DNA from: Jiangella muralis
Lineage (GTDB): Bacteria; Actinomycetota; Actinomycetes; Jiangellales; Jiangellaceae
Direction: 5' to 3'
DNA length: 64,000 bases
NCBI RefSeq assembly: GCF_001270745.1
Contig: NZ_KQ434753.1
Location: 279,155 to 343,154, forward strand
The notes beneath the pieces were generated by a model. It was not told where the DNA came from and searched no databases. It saw only the letters and a list, made by a program, of their open reading frames with translations. Made by a program: the position numbers and the translations under genes. Below, piece after piece: positions 11,947-22,390 of the stretch (the stretch's first letter is position 1; each line of letters opens with the position of its first letter).

Positions 11947-12714
11947 CTATTCGCGGCCCGCCGCCCGACGTGCTTCCTCGGCCTTGGCCAGCACGGACAT
12001 CACGTCGTCGAGGTCGTCGGTGACGGTGAGGAGGTCGAGGTCGACGGGCGAGATCTTCTTCTCCACGACCAACGTGTCACGAAGCCAGTCGACGAGCCCT
12101 TTCCAGTACGACTGACCGACCAGCACGATGGGAAATGCGGTGACCTTGTGCGTCTGGACGAGCGTCATGGCCTCGAACAGCTCGTCGAGCGTGCCGTAGC
12201 CGCCCGGGAACACCACGAAACCCTGCGCGTACTTGACGAACATGGTCTTGCGGGCGAAGAAGTAGCGGAAGTTCACCGCGAGGTCGACGTAGGCGTTGAT
12301 GCCCTGCTCGAACGGCAACTCGATGCCCAGCCCGACCGACGTGCCACCGGACTCCTGGGCGCCCTTGTTGGCGGCCTCCATGATGCCCGGCCCGCCGCCG
12401 GTGATGACGGCGTACCCGGCGCCGGTCAGCCGCGCGCCGAGGTCGACGGCGAGCTGGTAGGACGGGTCGTCGGGCCGGGTGCGGGCCGAGCCGAACACGC
12501 TGATGGCCGGGCCGAGCTCGGCGAGCGCGCCGAAGCCCTCGATGAACTCGGACTGGATGCGCAGCACCCGCCAGGGGTCGGTGTGCACCCAGTCGGTGGG
12601 GCCGGCGGTGTCGAGCAGCCGCTGGTCGGTCGTCGTCACGTCGTAGCGTTTCCCTCGCTTGATCACCGGTCCGGCGTACCTCACCGGCCGTTCGAACTCG
12701 TCGTGTCGGGTCAC
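11947..12714 (-). CDS. LOG-family (TIGR00730) Rossmann-fold protein
   Basis: A 255-residue protein with the hallmark PGGYGTLDE motif and the GGGPGIMEAANKGA loop of the LOG/lysine-decarboxylase-like family, whose members are phosphoribohydrolases releasing cytokinin-type bases or nucleotide monophosphates. The first 60 residues (to about DTAGPTDWVHTDPWRVLR) are a family-specific extension. The start is GTG 12714, 16 bases after the dapE stop, and both genes are probably cotranscribed. Next to dapE it corresponds to Rv1205 of M. tuberculosis. Confidence 0.88.
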   Translation of the reverse strand: MTRHDEFERPVRYAGPVIKRGKRYDVTTTDQRLLDTAGPTDWVHTDPWRVLRIQSEFIEGFGALAELGPAISVFGSARTRPDDPSYQLAVDLGARLTGAGYAVITGGGPGIMEAANKGAQESGGTSVGLGIELPFEQGINAYVDLAVNFRYFFARKTMFVKYAQGFVVFPGGYGTLDELFEAMTLVQTHKVTAFPIVLVGQSYWKGLVDWLRDTLVVEKKISPVDLDLLTVTDDLDDVMSVLAKAEEARRAAGRE

Positions 12715-12730
12715 GCGGCCAGGCTAGTGG

Positions 12731-13795
12731 TCACGCCGCGAGCCAGGCCCGCAATCGGGCTTCACAGGCCTCGATCTCGGCGACGTGGACGCGTTCGTCG
12801 TCGGCGTGCGCGAGCTGGGGGTCGCCGGGGCCGTAGTTGACCGCCGGGACGCCGAGCGCGTCGAACCGGGCGACGTCGGTCCAGCCGACCTTGGCCCGCG
12901 GCTCGCCGCCGACGGCCGCGACGAACGCCGCCGCGACCGGGCGGTCGAGGCCTGGCCGGGCGCCGGGCGCGGTGTCGAGCAGCCGCACGTCGTAGCCGTC
13001 GAACACCTGCCGCACGTGGTCGAGCGCCTCGGCCTCGGTGTGGCTGGGCGCGAACCGGTAGTTGACGGTGACCTCGCAGCGGTCGGGGATGACGTTGCCG
13101 GCGATGCCGCCGCTGATGCCGACCGCGTTGAGCCCCTCGCGGTAGTCGAGGCCGTCGACGGTGACCGTGGCCGGCCGGTACTCGGCCAGCCGCTGCAGCA
13201 CCGGGCCGGCCGCGTGGATGGCGTTGCTGCCCATCCACCAGCGGGCGCTGTGCGCGGCGGTGCCGGTGAGCTGGACCGCGACCCGCAGCGTGCCGTTGCA
13301 GCCGCCCTCGACCGCCGCCGACGACGGCTCCATGAGCACGGCGAAGTCGGCGGCCAGCCAGTCGGGGTGCTGCCGCGCGACCCGGCCGAGACCGTTGCGC
13401 TCGGCCTCGACCTCTTCGTTGTCGTAGAAGACGTAGGTGACGTCGCTGGCCGGCGCCGGGACGTGCGCGGCCAGCCGCAACCCGACCGCGACGCCGCCCT
13501 TCATGTCGACGGTGCCGCGGCCCCACAGCACGCCGTCGTCGAGGCGGGTGGGCAGGTTGGCGGCGACGGGCACGGTGTCGAGGTGCCCGGCCAGCACCAC
13601 CCGCGTGGGACGGCCCAGCGCGGTGCGGGCGACGACGGTGTCGCCGTCGCGGTGGACGGTGAGGTGGCCGAGCGAGCGCAGCGCGGCCTCGACGGCGTCG
13701 GCCAGCGGCCCCTCCTCACCGCTCGGGGAGGCGAGGTCGCACAGCTGCGCCGTCAGCGCCGGCGCGGGGAGGTCGAGATCGAGAACAATGCCCAC
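12731..13795 (-). CDS. dapE: succinyl-diaminopimelate desuccinylase
   Basis: A 354-residue M20 metallo-hydrolase that produces LL-diaminopimelate from its N-succinyl form in lysine and cell-wall synthesis. Metal-site motifs are HLDTVP, GRGTVDMKGG, the acidic pair in YDNEEVEAERNG, and LMEPSS. The dimerisation lid contains GTAAHSARWWMG. The start is GTG 13795, seven bases after the VOC gene stop. dapD lies at 17.3 kb and dapC at 22.4 kb, so three DAP-pathway steps are in this window but in separate units. Confidence 0.93.
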   Translation of the reverse strand: MGIVLDLDLPAPALTAQLCDLASPSGEEGPLADAVEAALRSLGHLTVHRDGDTVVARTALGRPTRVVLAGHLDTVPVAANLPTRLDDGVLWGRGTVDMKGGVAVGLRLAAHVPAPASDVTYVFYDNEEVEAERNGLGRVARQHPDWLAADFAVLMEPSSAAVEGGCNGTLRVAVQLTGTAAHSARWWMGSNAIHAAGPVLQRLAEYRPATVTVDGLDYREGLNAVGISGGIAGNVIPDRCEVTVNYRFAPSHTEAEALDHVRQVFDGYDVRLLDTAPGARPGLDRPVAAAFVAAVGGEPRAKVGWTDVARFDALGVPAVNYGPGDPQLAHADDERVHVAEIEACEARLRAWLAA

Positions 13796-13802
13796 AAGCG
13801 CC

Positions 13803-14501
13803 TCAGCTTACGGTTCGCGGCGTGAAGGCGCAGAACTCGTTGCCCTCGGGGTCGGCCAGGACGTGCCAGGAGAGGTCGTCGCCGGGCTCGCGCAGCACCG
13901 TGGCGCCGCGCTCGGTGAGCAGGGTGACGTCGGCGACGTCGACGTCCCAGTGGACCCGGTTCTTCGCCGCCTTCGGCTCGGGCACCGGGACGAAGCACAG
14001 GTAGTCGAACGGCAGCCGGCCGTCGCTCTCGAGTGCGGCATGGTGCTCCTTGGGCTCGCGCTCGGCGACCAGCCCGAACACCTCGCCCCACCACGCGGCC
14101 TGCGCGTACGGGTCGGCGCAGTCGACGACGACTTCGTAGAGCCGGCCCGGCAGCGACGTCCGTTCGGGCCGGAGGAACGCGCAGAACTCGCCGCCTTCGG
14201 GGTCGGCCAGGACGTACCAGGAGTCCTCGTCGTCGGGCTCGCGCAGCACGGTGGCGCCGAGCGACAGCAGGCCGCCGATGTCGCCCACGTCGACGTCGAG
14301 GTGCACCCGGTTCTTGACCGTCCTGGCCTCCGGCACGGCGTCGACCCAGATCTGCTCGCCTTCTGCATCTCCGTGCAGGTGCGTAGGATCGTCTGAGTCT
14401 GGCCGGCGGCCCAGCGCCGCCGCCCAGAACTCGGCGAGCCGCGGCTGCTCGCTCGCGTCGAGGCAGAGCGCCTGCCAGGTGGCGACGGGTGTCGGGTGCA
14501 T
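13803..14501 (-). CDS. two-domain VOC (glyoxalase/bleomycin-resistance-like) protein
   Basis: A 232-residue tandem duplication of one VOC domain. Each half ends with nearly the same block (ATVLREPDDEDSWYVLADPEG and ATVLREPGDDLSWHVLADPEG, then EFCAF). Each has a KNRVH-W/L-DVDV metal-strand segment. The family binds metals and small molecules; no substrate can be named. It is divergent from the sigma-factor gene across 69 bases and leads into dapE. Confidence 0.85.
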   Translation of the reverse strand: MHPTPVATWQALCLDASEQPRLAEFWAAALGRRPDSDDPTHLHGDAEGEQIWVDAVPEARTVKNRVHLDVDVGDIGGLLSLGATVLREPDDEDSWYVLADPEGGEFCAFLRPERTSLPGRLYEVVVDCADPYAQAAWWGEVFGLVAEREPKEHHAALESDGRLPFDYLCFVPVPEPKAAKNRVHWDVDVADVTLLTERGATVLREPGDDLSWHVLADPEGNEFCAFTPRTVS

Positions 14502-14570
14502 ACGGCCACGCTAGCCGAGGGCACCGACACCCCCTGTCCGCCCGAGTACCCACCAGGTGACCCGACGACG

Positions 14571-15239
14571 ATGAGCTCCCTGCCGGCCGCTCCGCCCGAC
14601 GACCAGCATCTGTGGTCCCGGGCGCGCCGCGGCGACCCGGCGGCGTTCGGCGAGCTGTTCACCCGGCACTCGACGGTGGTCTACAACTACTGCTTCCGGC
14701 TCACCGGCAGCTGGAAGACCGCCGAGGACCTCACCTCCGTCGTCTTCCTGGAGGCCTGGCGCAAGCGCGACGACGTCGCCGCCGAGGCCGGGTTCGTGCC
14801 CTGGCTGCTGAGCCTGGCCGGCCGGGTGGCCCGCAACAGCACCCGCGCGGTCCGCCGGCACCGCCGGCTGCTGGCCAAGCTGCCGCCCGCCGTCATCGCC
14901 GGTGGCGCCGAGGACGCCGCGCCGCCCGACCCGTCCGTGCCGGCCGACCCCGCCGACCCCGCCGACGCCGCGGCCCGGGCCGACGACGAACGGCACATGC
15001 GGCAGGTGCTGCGGGTGTTCCGGCGGCTGCCGAAGCAGGAGCAGGAGGTGCTCGCGCTGTGCGTCTGGGGCGAGCGCACCTACGCCGAGGCCGCGGTGGC
15101 GCTCGGAATCCCCGTCGGCACAGTACGCTCGCGGCTGGCGCGAGCTCGAGCTCACATGGAGCGGCTCACCGAGGCCGCGACCACGAAGACCGCCGAGCCG
15201 CAACCCGGCTCGCGCCCCGAAGGAGCGCACCACACATGA
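14571..15239 (+). CDS. ECF-type RNA polymerase sigma factor
   Basis: A 222-residue sigma factor. Region 2 is AAFGELFTRHSTVVYNYCFRLTGSW with EDLTSVVFLEAW, and region 4 is LPKQEQEVLALCVWGERTYAEAAVALGIPVGTVRSRLARARAHM. A Pro/Asp/Ala-rich linker of about 35 residues separates them. The start is ATG 14571; the frame stays open 75 bases further upstream but without a better ribosome site. Its stop overlaps the start of the membrane protein (ATGA), the usual arrangement for a sigma factor with its regulator or target. Confidence 0.9.
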   Translation: MSSLPAAPPDDQHLWSRARRGDPAAFGELFTRHSTVVYNYCFRLTGSWKTAEDLTSVVFLEAWRKRDDVAAEAGFVPWLLSLAGRVARNSTRAVRRHRRLLAKLPPAVIAGGAEDAAPPDPSVPADPADPADAAARADDERHMRQVLRVFRRLPKQEQEVLALCVWGERTYAEAAVALGIPVGTVRSRLARARAHMERLTEAATTKTAEPQPGSRPEGAHHT

Positions 15240-16309
15240 GTTCCACCGGCCTCGACCTCGCGTTCGCCCTGCCACCCAGGCGCGACCTCCCCGCCGACCG
15301 TCGCGACGCCATGCGCCGGCTGCTGGAGGACGCGGTCGCCACCCGGCCGCACGGGCGGCTGCTGGCGACGCCGCGACGGCCCCGGCTGCGCCCGGCGATG
15401 TGGCCGGCGGTGGGCATGGTGGCGGCGTCCGCGGTGGCCGCCGCCGTCCTCGTCGTGGGCAATCTCGGGTCCGACGGCGCCGACACCGCCTACGCGGCCA
15501 CGCCGCCCGTCCTGGCCGCGGAGCTGGCCATGGGGCAGCCGGCCGGCGCCGAGCTGCGGTCGCTGGCCACGACGGCGTCCCAGGCGCACGCGGAGCTGTA
15601 CACGACCGCCGACGTCACCGTCAGCACCGAGAGCTGGCTGCTGACGGTCACCGAGACCGGGGGGCAGCCGGCGGAGGGCGCGGCCCCTGCCGAGGGCGCC
15701 GCCGCGAACCTGGCGCTGGGCGCGCCGGCCGTCACGTCCGCCGTCGTGCCGGTGCTGCGCGAGCAGCGGTTCCTGGCCGACGGCTCGGTGCACGTGCGCG
15801 AGACGCAGGGCGAGGCCCGGTTCCCGACGGCGGACTGGAGCGAGGCCGACGGCACCGCCACACCCGGCGCCGTCCTGCTGGACGAGACGTTCCCGGCCGG
15901 CGGCCTGGCGTCGGGGTACCCGGAGTCGCTGGCCGCCGACCCCGCCGCGCTGCGCGCCCAGCTGCTGGCCGTCTGGCCGCAGGCCGGCGACCCCGCGGCG
16001 GCGCTGTTCCAGTCGCTGAACGAGGTCGCCTCGACCCGCGTCCTGGACACCTCGGTGCAGGCGGCGGCGCTGACGATGCTGGCCGACGAGCCCGGTGTCG
16101 TCGCGCTCGGCGAGATCACCGACCGGCGCGGCCGCACGGCGATCGCGTTCGGCACCGACAGCGACGACTCCGGCCTGGACCGGCGGCACGTGCTGATGGT
16201 CGACCCGCGGACCGGCCGGCTGCTCGGCTACGAAGAGGTGCTCACCGGCGATACCGGCGCCCTGGACGTCGAGGCGCCGGTGGTGGCCCAGTACACCGTG
16301 TTCCTCTGA
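15236..16309 (+). CDS. membrane-anchored protein coupled to the ECF sigma factor (CU044_5270-like)
   Basis: A 357-residue protein. Residues 1-55 are cytosolic (RDLPADRRDAMRRLLEDAV), one membrane helix lies at about 58-80 (AVGMVAASAVAAAVLVVG), and about 275 residues are outside. This resembles the CU044_5270 family that follows ECF factors in actinomycetes. An AAGGAG lies upstream and the start overlaps the sigma stop by four bases. The cytosolic part could hold the sigma factor, but it lacks a zinc-finger anti-sigma motif (HxxxCxxC), so calling it an anti-sigma factor is only inference. Confidence 0.7.
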   Translation: MSSTGLDLAFALPPRRDLPADRRDAMRRLLEDAVATRPHGRLLATPRRPRLRPAMWPAVGMVAASAVAAAVLVVGNLGSDGADTAYAATPPVLAAELAMGQPAGAELRSLATTASQAHAELYTTADVTVSTESWLLTVTETGGQPAEGAAPAEGAAANLALGAPAVTSAVVPVLREQRFLADGSVHVRETQGEARFPTADWSEADGTATPGAVLLDETFPAGGLASGYPESLAADPAALRAQLLAVWPQAGDPAAALFQSLNEVASTRVLDTSVQAAALTMLADEPGVVALGEITDRRGRTAIAFGTDSDDSGLDRRHVLMVDPRTGRLLGYEEVLTGDTGALDVEAPVVAQYTVFL

Positions 16310-16516
16310 CTGGCGCTGCCCGGGGTGTGCCCGGCGACGACCGGGGCGAGGGCCGGCGTGCTTGTGCGGGGTTTTGCGCCGGAGTACGGTCCCCGCCCGG
16401 CTGGGAGGGAGTCCCACCCTACGGGCGGGCACCGACACTCTCGGCGTCGCGGCCACCACGCCCGGACCCCGCGGCAGCATCGCCTGAACTCGAGGCCCTA
16501 CGCCCGCACCCGGGCC

Positions 16517-16533
16517 ACCACGCCCGGCGTGGT
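16517..16533. terminator. possible bidirectional hairpin between convergent genes
   Basis: ACCACGCC and GGCGTGGT are exact complements around one C (in practice a six-base stem with a five-base loop), between the ends of the CU044-like and I36-like genes. The word CCACCACGCCCGG occurs twice nearby (about 16451 and 16515). The rest of 16310-16581 contains nothing recognisable. Confidence 0.4.
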
Positions 16534-16581
16534 CGCCCGGGCCGCGGCCCATCGTCAGTTCCGGCCCATCGCCGGGTGCCG

Positions 16582-17211
16582 TCAGGCGCTGGAGCAGGTC
16601 CAGTAGCTCATCCGGTTGTCGGCGGAGGCGCCGACGTAGGAGTCGCTGGCGCCCGGGGTCATGGTCCACAGCCGCGCGCCGCCGAGGTAGTCGTAGGCGT
16701 GGTAGTTGCGGCCGGAGTTGCGGTTGACCCACGACGACGCGGTGTTGTCGAAGCCCCAGCTGCTGGCGTAGGCCGAGCAGGTGCTGGAGAACTGGTACCG
16801 CGTGCCGTCGAAGTTCGACGACGTGTAGTAGCAGTAGTAGCCGGACTGGCAGGTCGAGGCGCTGCCCCGCGCCTGCAGGTCATCGGCGACCGGCTCGAAC
16901 GGCTGGGCCAGCCCGGTGATGCCGAGCGCCTCGACGACGTCGGAGCGTACGCCGTCGCCCAGGCCGAACGGCGCCGCGTCGGCGCCGGGGTCCGGCCACA
17001 CGACGATGACGTCGCCGTCGTCCCAGGCCATGGCGTTGTCGGAGAGCTGGACGCCGCCCGGTTGGTGGTCCAGCGCCGCCGCCATCTCGGCCGCGAGCGG
17101 GCCAGTGGGCTCCGCTTCGGCGGTGTCGGCGCTCGCGTGCGCACCGCCCGCCGCCACCAGAACCGTCGTCGCGACCCCCGCAAGGGTGGCGAGCAGCCGT
17201 CGTCGCACCAT
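16582..17211 (-). CDS. secreted protein with C-terminal peptidase-inhibitor I36-like (crystallin-fold) domain
   Basis: A 209-residue exported protein. The signal peptide is MVRRRLLATLAGVATTVLVA with cleavage near AHA-SA. A middle segment (about 35-115) is of unknown type. A C-terminal domain starts at CQSGYYCYYTSSNFDGTRY and ends SADNRMSYWTCSSA. The Cys/Tyr/Gly pattern is that of the I36/SMI-like beta-gamma crystallin fold, members of which inhibit metalloproteases in Streptomyces. The start ATG 17211 follows GGAGG. Target and role are unknown. Confidence 0.7.
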   Translation of the reverse strand: MVRRRLLATLAGVATTVLVAAGGAHASADTAEAEPTGPLAAEMAAALDHQPGGVQLSDNAMAWDDGDVIVVWPDPGADAAPFGLGDGVRSDVVEALGITGLAQPFEPVADDLQARGSASTCQSGYYCYYTSSNFDGTRYQFSSTCSAYASSWGFDNTASSWVNRNSGRNYHAYDYLGGARLWTMTPGASDSYVGASADNRMSYWTCSSA

Positions 17212-17301
17212 CGGCGCCTCCCAGCACTCGTGTCTTCTGCGGGCGCGCCGCACGGCGACCACCGTGCTCACGCAGCCTGCCGTGTTCCGTAGGCTGAGCC
17301 C

Positions 17302-18234
17302 ATGACCGACGTGCGACGGGCATGGGGCTTCGGCCTGGCCACCATAGCCGCAGATGGAACGATCTTGGATGTTTGGTACCCATCGCCAGCTCTCGGCAAA
17401 CCGCCCATCTCGTCCGACGACGCCCTCATCGAGCTGCGCGACCTCGAGGTCGAGGACCGCGACCGCGAGGTCCGCCGCACCGTCGTGCAGACCGCCATCG
17501 ACCTCGACGCGCCGCCCGCCGACGCCCAGGACGCCTACCTCCGGCTGCACCTGCTGTCGCACCGGCTGGTCGCGCCGCACGGGCAGGTCCTCGACGGCCT
17601 GTTCGGCGTGCTGAACAACGTCGTGTGGACCAACCACGGCCCGTGCCCGGTCGACGGCTTCGAGCGGACGCGGCTGCGGCTGCTGCGACGCGGCCCGGTC
17701 ACGGTGTACGGCATCGACAAGTTCCCGCGCATGGTCGACTACGTCGTGCCGTCCGGGGTGCGCATCGCCGACGCCGACCGCGTCCGCCTCGGCGCCCACC
17801 TCGCCGCCGGCACCACCGTCATGCATGAGGGGTTCGTGAACTTCAACGCCGGCACGCTCGGCTCGTCCATGGTCGAGGGCCGCATCTCCTCCGGCGTGGT
17901 GGTCGGCGACGGCTCCGACGTCGGCGGCGGCGCGTCGATCATGGGGACGCTGTCAGGCGGCGGCAAGGAGGTCATCACCGTCGGCGCGGGCTGCCTCATC
18001 GGCGCCAACTCCGGCATCGGCATCTCGCTCGGCGACGGCTGCGTCGTCGAGGCCGGCTGCTACATCACCGCCGGCACGAAGGTCGGGCTGCCCGACGGCC
18101 GGGTCGTCAAGGCGCTGGAGCTGTCCGGCGGCGACGGCCTGCTGTTCCGCCGCAACAGCGTCACCGGCGCCGTCGAGGCGCTGGCCAGGTCCGGCGACTG
18201 GGGCGGGCTCAACGCCGTCCTGCACGCGAACTGA
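17302..18234 (+). CDS. dapD: tetrahydrodipicolinate N-succinyltransferase
   Basis: A 310-residue protein of the actinobacterial DapD type. It transfers succinyl from succinyl-CoA to tetrahydrodipicolinate, the step two before DapE. The left-handed beta-helix hexapeptide repeats are clear ([20 protein letters not shown], then [20 protein letters not shown] and [19 protein letters not shown]). The conserved segment [14 protein letters not shown] is present. The start is ATG 17302, 90 bases from the divergent I36 gene, so the promoter lies in that gap. Confidence 0.95.
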   Translation: MTDVRRAWGFGLATIAADGTILDVWYPSPALGKPPISSDDALIELRDLEVEDRDREVRRTVVQTAIDLDAPPADAQDAYLRLHLLSHRLVAPHGQVLDGLFGVLNNVVWTNHGPCPVDGFERTRLRLLRRGPVTVYGIDKFPRMVDYVVPSGVRIADADRVRLGAHLAAGTTVMHEGFVNFNAGTLGSSMVEGRISSGVVVGDGSDVGGGASIMGTLSGGGKEVITVGAGCLIGANSGIGISLGDGCVVEAGCYITAGTKVGLPDGRVVKALELSGGDGLLFRRNSVTGAVEALARSGDWGGLNAVLHAN

Positions 18235-18275
18235 CCCGGAACCGCCGCCCGGGCCACGAACGTTCTCCAGGTCAC

Positions 18276-19249
18276 ATGAGTCGCGCTGCCCGCCTCACGG
18301 CCACCCTCGGTACCCTGCTCGCCCTCGGCGGGTGCATCGCCGCGCTGCTCATCTGGTGGGTCGGCCGCGACGACAACCCGCTCATCCGCCGCAACGACTG
18401 CCGGGCCTCCGTCGACGGCCGCACCGTCACGCTGTCGCCGGAGCAGGCCCGGCACGCCGCCACCATCACCGCCGTCGCGCTCGAGCGCGGCCTACCGGCC
18501 CGCGCCGTCACCATCGCCCTGGCCACGGCGTACCAGGAATCCGACATCTACAACATCGACTACGGCGACCGCGACTCCCTCGGGCTGTTCCAGCAGCGGC
18601 CATCGCAGGGCTGGGGCACTCCGGAGCAGGTCCAGGACCCCGTCTACGCCGCGGGCGCCTTCTACGACGCGCTGGTCGAGATCCCGGACTACCGCGAGCT
18701 CGAGGTCACCGTCGCCGCGCAGGAGGTGCAGCGCAGCGCGTTCCCCGACGCCTATGCCGACCACGAGGACGACGCGCGGGTGCTGGCGTCGGCGCTCACC
18801 GGCAACTCCGCGGCGACGTTCTACTGCACGTTCCGGGCCGACGACGTCGCGGCGCAGACCGAGGGCGACGACGGCCTCACCGACCGCGCCCGCGCCGTCC
18901 GCGACGAGCTGGCCGGCACGTTCGACGACCTCGACATCGGCGGCTTCCAGGCCGGCGGCGTCGACTCCGGTCATGTGGAGGGTTCGGCGCACTACGACGG
19001 CCGCGCGCTGGACGTCATGTTCCAGCCGTACGACGACCCCGACGTGAACCGCCGCGGCTGGTCGGTGGCCCACTGGGCGGTCGCGAACGCCCAGGAACTG
19101 GACATCGCGACCATCATCTACGACGACAGGATCTGGTCGGCGCGCCGGTCCGACGAGGGGTGGCGCGAGTACACTCACCCGTCCGGTGACACCGCGGATG
19201 TCACCCTCCGCCATCTGGACCACGTCCACATCGACGTCGCCCCAGGAGA

Positions 19250-19253
<4 letters not shown>
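18276..19253 (+). CDS. membrane-anchored lytic-transglycosylase-like protein
   Basis: A 325-residue protein with an N-terminal membrane helix (LTATLGTLLALGGCIAALLIWWV, about 8-30). An extracellular SLT-like region follows, with ATAYQESDIYNIDYGDRDSLGLFQQRPSQGWG, in which the Glu of YQES and the GLFQQRP loop fit a muramidase active site. The C-terminal part (from about 205) is a second, separate domain ending HLDHVHIDVAPGE. Similar proteins are common beside dapD in actinomycetes and are often misnamed heavy-metal transporter. A cell-wall role is inferred. The stop overlaps the ggt start. Confidence 0.7.
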
Positions 19254-20830
<1,577 letters not shown>

Positions 20831-20842
20831 GTTAGGGAGATC

Positions 20843-22390
20843 ATGACCGACCCCACCCCGCCGCCTCCGCCCCCGCCGCCGTCCGGCTCGCCGCGCACCG
20901 CCGTCTGGCAGGTCGCCACCGCGCTCGCGCTCGCCGTCGGGCTGGTGCTGGCCGGCGTCACGTACATCGTCATGGACCGGCGCGTCGACGACGCACGGGC
21001 CGAGCGCGACGCCGCACGGGACGAGCTGGCCGCCGCCGAGGAGTCGTCGTCCGGCCTGGGCGGGCTGGAGGACCTGTTGGGCGAGGGCGGCCTCGGCGAC
21101 CTGCTCGGCGAGGGCGGGCTGGAGGACCTGCTCGGCGGTGACCTCGGCGACCTCGGCCTGGGCGACGTCGACCCGATCCTGCTGCAGTGCCTCGGCTCCG
21201 GCGGCATGGGCCTGGGCGGTGGCGACGGCTCCATCCCCGACGCCGACGTCGAGACGCAGGTCGCGGCCATCGCACAGCTGGTCGAGGAGGAGCGCGGGCT
21301 GCCCGCCGGTGACGACGTCGACATCGAGTTCGTGAGCCTCGACGAAGTGCAGCGGCGGGCGGTCGAGCTGACCCAGGAGGAGCTGGACCCCGAGCGGGCC
21401 GCCGTCGACTCCCGGCTGCTGGCCGCGCTGGGCGCCGTCGAGCCGGGCACCGATCTCGCGCAGGCGCACCTCGACGCCCTCGACGCCGGGGTCGGCGGGT
21501 TCTACGACCCCGAGACGCGGCAGCTGGTCATCGGGTCCGAGGAGATGGACGGCCTGGGCGCGCTGATCACGGCACACGAGCTGGTGCACGCGCAGGCCGA
21601 CGCCGCCATCGGGCTGCCCGACCAGGAGGCCATCGCGACCGAGTCCGGGTCCGACGCCGCCTACGCCGCGCTCAACGCCATCGAGGGCGACGCGTCGCTC
21701 TACAGCCAGCAGTTCGTCGGGCAGCACCTGCCGCTGGACCAGCTGCTCGCGCTGCAGGAGACCTCCGGCCAGACCACCGCCGACCTCGACGAACTGCCGC
21801 ACTTCATCGCCCGCCAGCTCGAGTTCCCGTACGTCGAGGGCTTGACGTTCACCTGCGACGTGTTCCTCGACGGCGGCTGGGAGGCGGTCGACGCCACGTA
21901 CGCGACGCTGCCGGCGACCACCGCGCAGGTGCTGTTCCCGGACCGCTACCGCGCCGGTGAGGCCGCCGTCGACGTCCGCGACCCGGCCGGTCCCGGCGGC
22001 GACTGGCAGCAGCTGCGCATGGACACCTTCGGCGCGGCCGACCTGCTGTTCCTGCTCGAGGCGCCCGGCGACGACGAGTCCGCCGCGCTGTCCGACCCGA
22101 AGGACCTCGCCGCGGCCTGGGCCGGCGGCGAGGTCACCGTCTGGGGCGACGGCGACGCCACCGCGCTCGCGCTGGTCCTCGCCGACCGCGGCGACGACGG
22201 CGGGACGCCGCTGTGCGACACCGTCACCGACTTCTACGCGGCCGCGTTCCCCGACGCGCAGGCCGCCGAGGAGGGCGGGCGCACCGTGTTCACCGGCACC
22301 GACCAGTCGGCGGTCGTGTCGTGCTCCGGCTCCGAGGTGGCGCTGGGCATCGGCCCGGACGCGGCAACCGCGTCGGCGGCCGTCAGCTGA
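20843..22390 (+). CDS. membrane-anchored putative zinc metallopeptidase (HExxH)
   Basis: A 515-residue protein. It starts with a Pro-rich cytosolic end (TDPTPPPPPPPPSG) and one membrane helix (about 21-46). A repeated segment at about 66-110 cycles GGLEDLLGEGGLGDLLGEG. The catalytic part has TAHELVHAQAD (H245, E246, H249) and a downstream E281 in NAIEGDASL, the spacing of a gluzincin zinc site. The last 150 residues form a separate domain with ADLLFLLEAPGDDES. No named family is recognised. It lies 12 bases after ggt and probably shares its transcript. Peptidase activity is inferred from the metal-site pattern. Confidence 0.65.
   Translation: MTDPTPPPPPPPPSGSPRTAVWQVATALALAVGLVLAGVTYIVMDRRVDDARAERDAARDELAAAEESSSGLGGLEDLLGEGGLGDLLGEGGLEDLLGGDLGDLGLGDVDPILLQCLGSGGMGLGGGDGSIPDADVETQVAAIAQLVEEERGLPAGDDVDIEFVSLDEVQRRAVELTQEELDPERAAVDSRLLAALGAVEPGTDLAQAHLDALDAGVGGFYDPETRQLVIGSEEMDGLGALITAHELVHAQADAAIGLPDQEAIATESGSDAAYAALNAIEGDASLYSQQFVGQHLPLDQLLALQETSGQTTADLDELPHFIARQLEFPYVEGLTFTCDVFLDGGWEAVDATYATLPATTAQVLFPDRYRAGEAAVDVRDPAGPGGDWQQLRMDTFGAADLLFLLEAPGDDESAALSDPKDLAAAWAGGEVTVWGDGDATALALVLADRGDDGGTPLCDTVTDFYAAAFPDAQAAEEGGRTVFTGTDQSAVVSCSGSEVALGIGPDAATASAAVS

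Noticed and set aside
10216-12840. An 874-codon forward frame across the permease and LOG genes
   Set aside because: It is antisense to two clearly recognised genes and encodes only biased Asp/Arg/His-rich sequence.
15236-16309. Zinc-binding anti-sigma factor
   Set aside because: The cytosolic part has no HxxxCxxC motif; only position and topology suggest a link to the sigma factor.
20843-22390. Frameshift or fusion at the repeated Gly-Leu-Asp segment
   Set aside because: The frame is continuous and codon use is uniform on both sides; the repeats are in frame.
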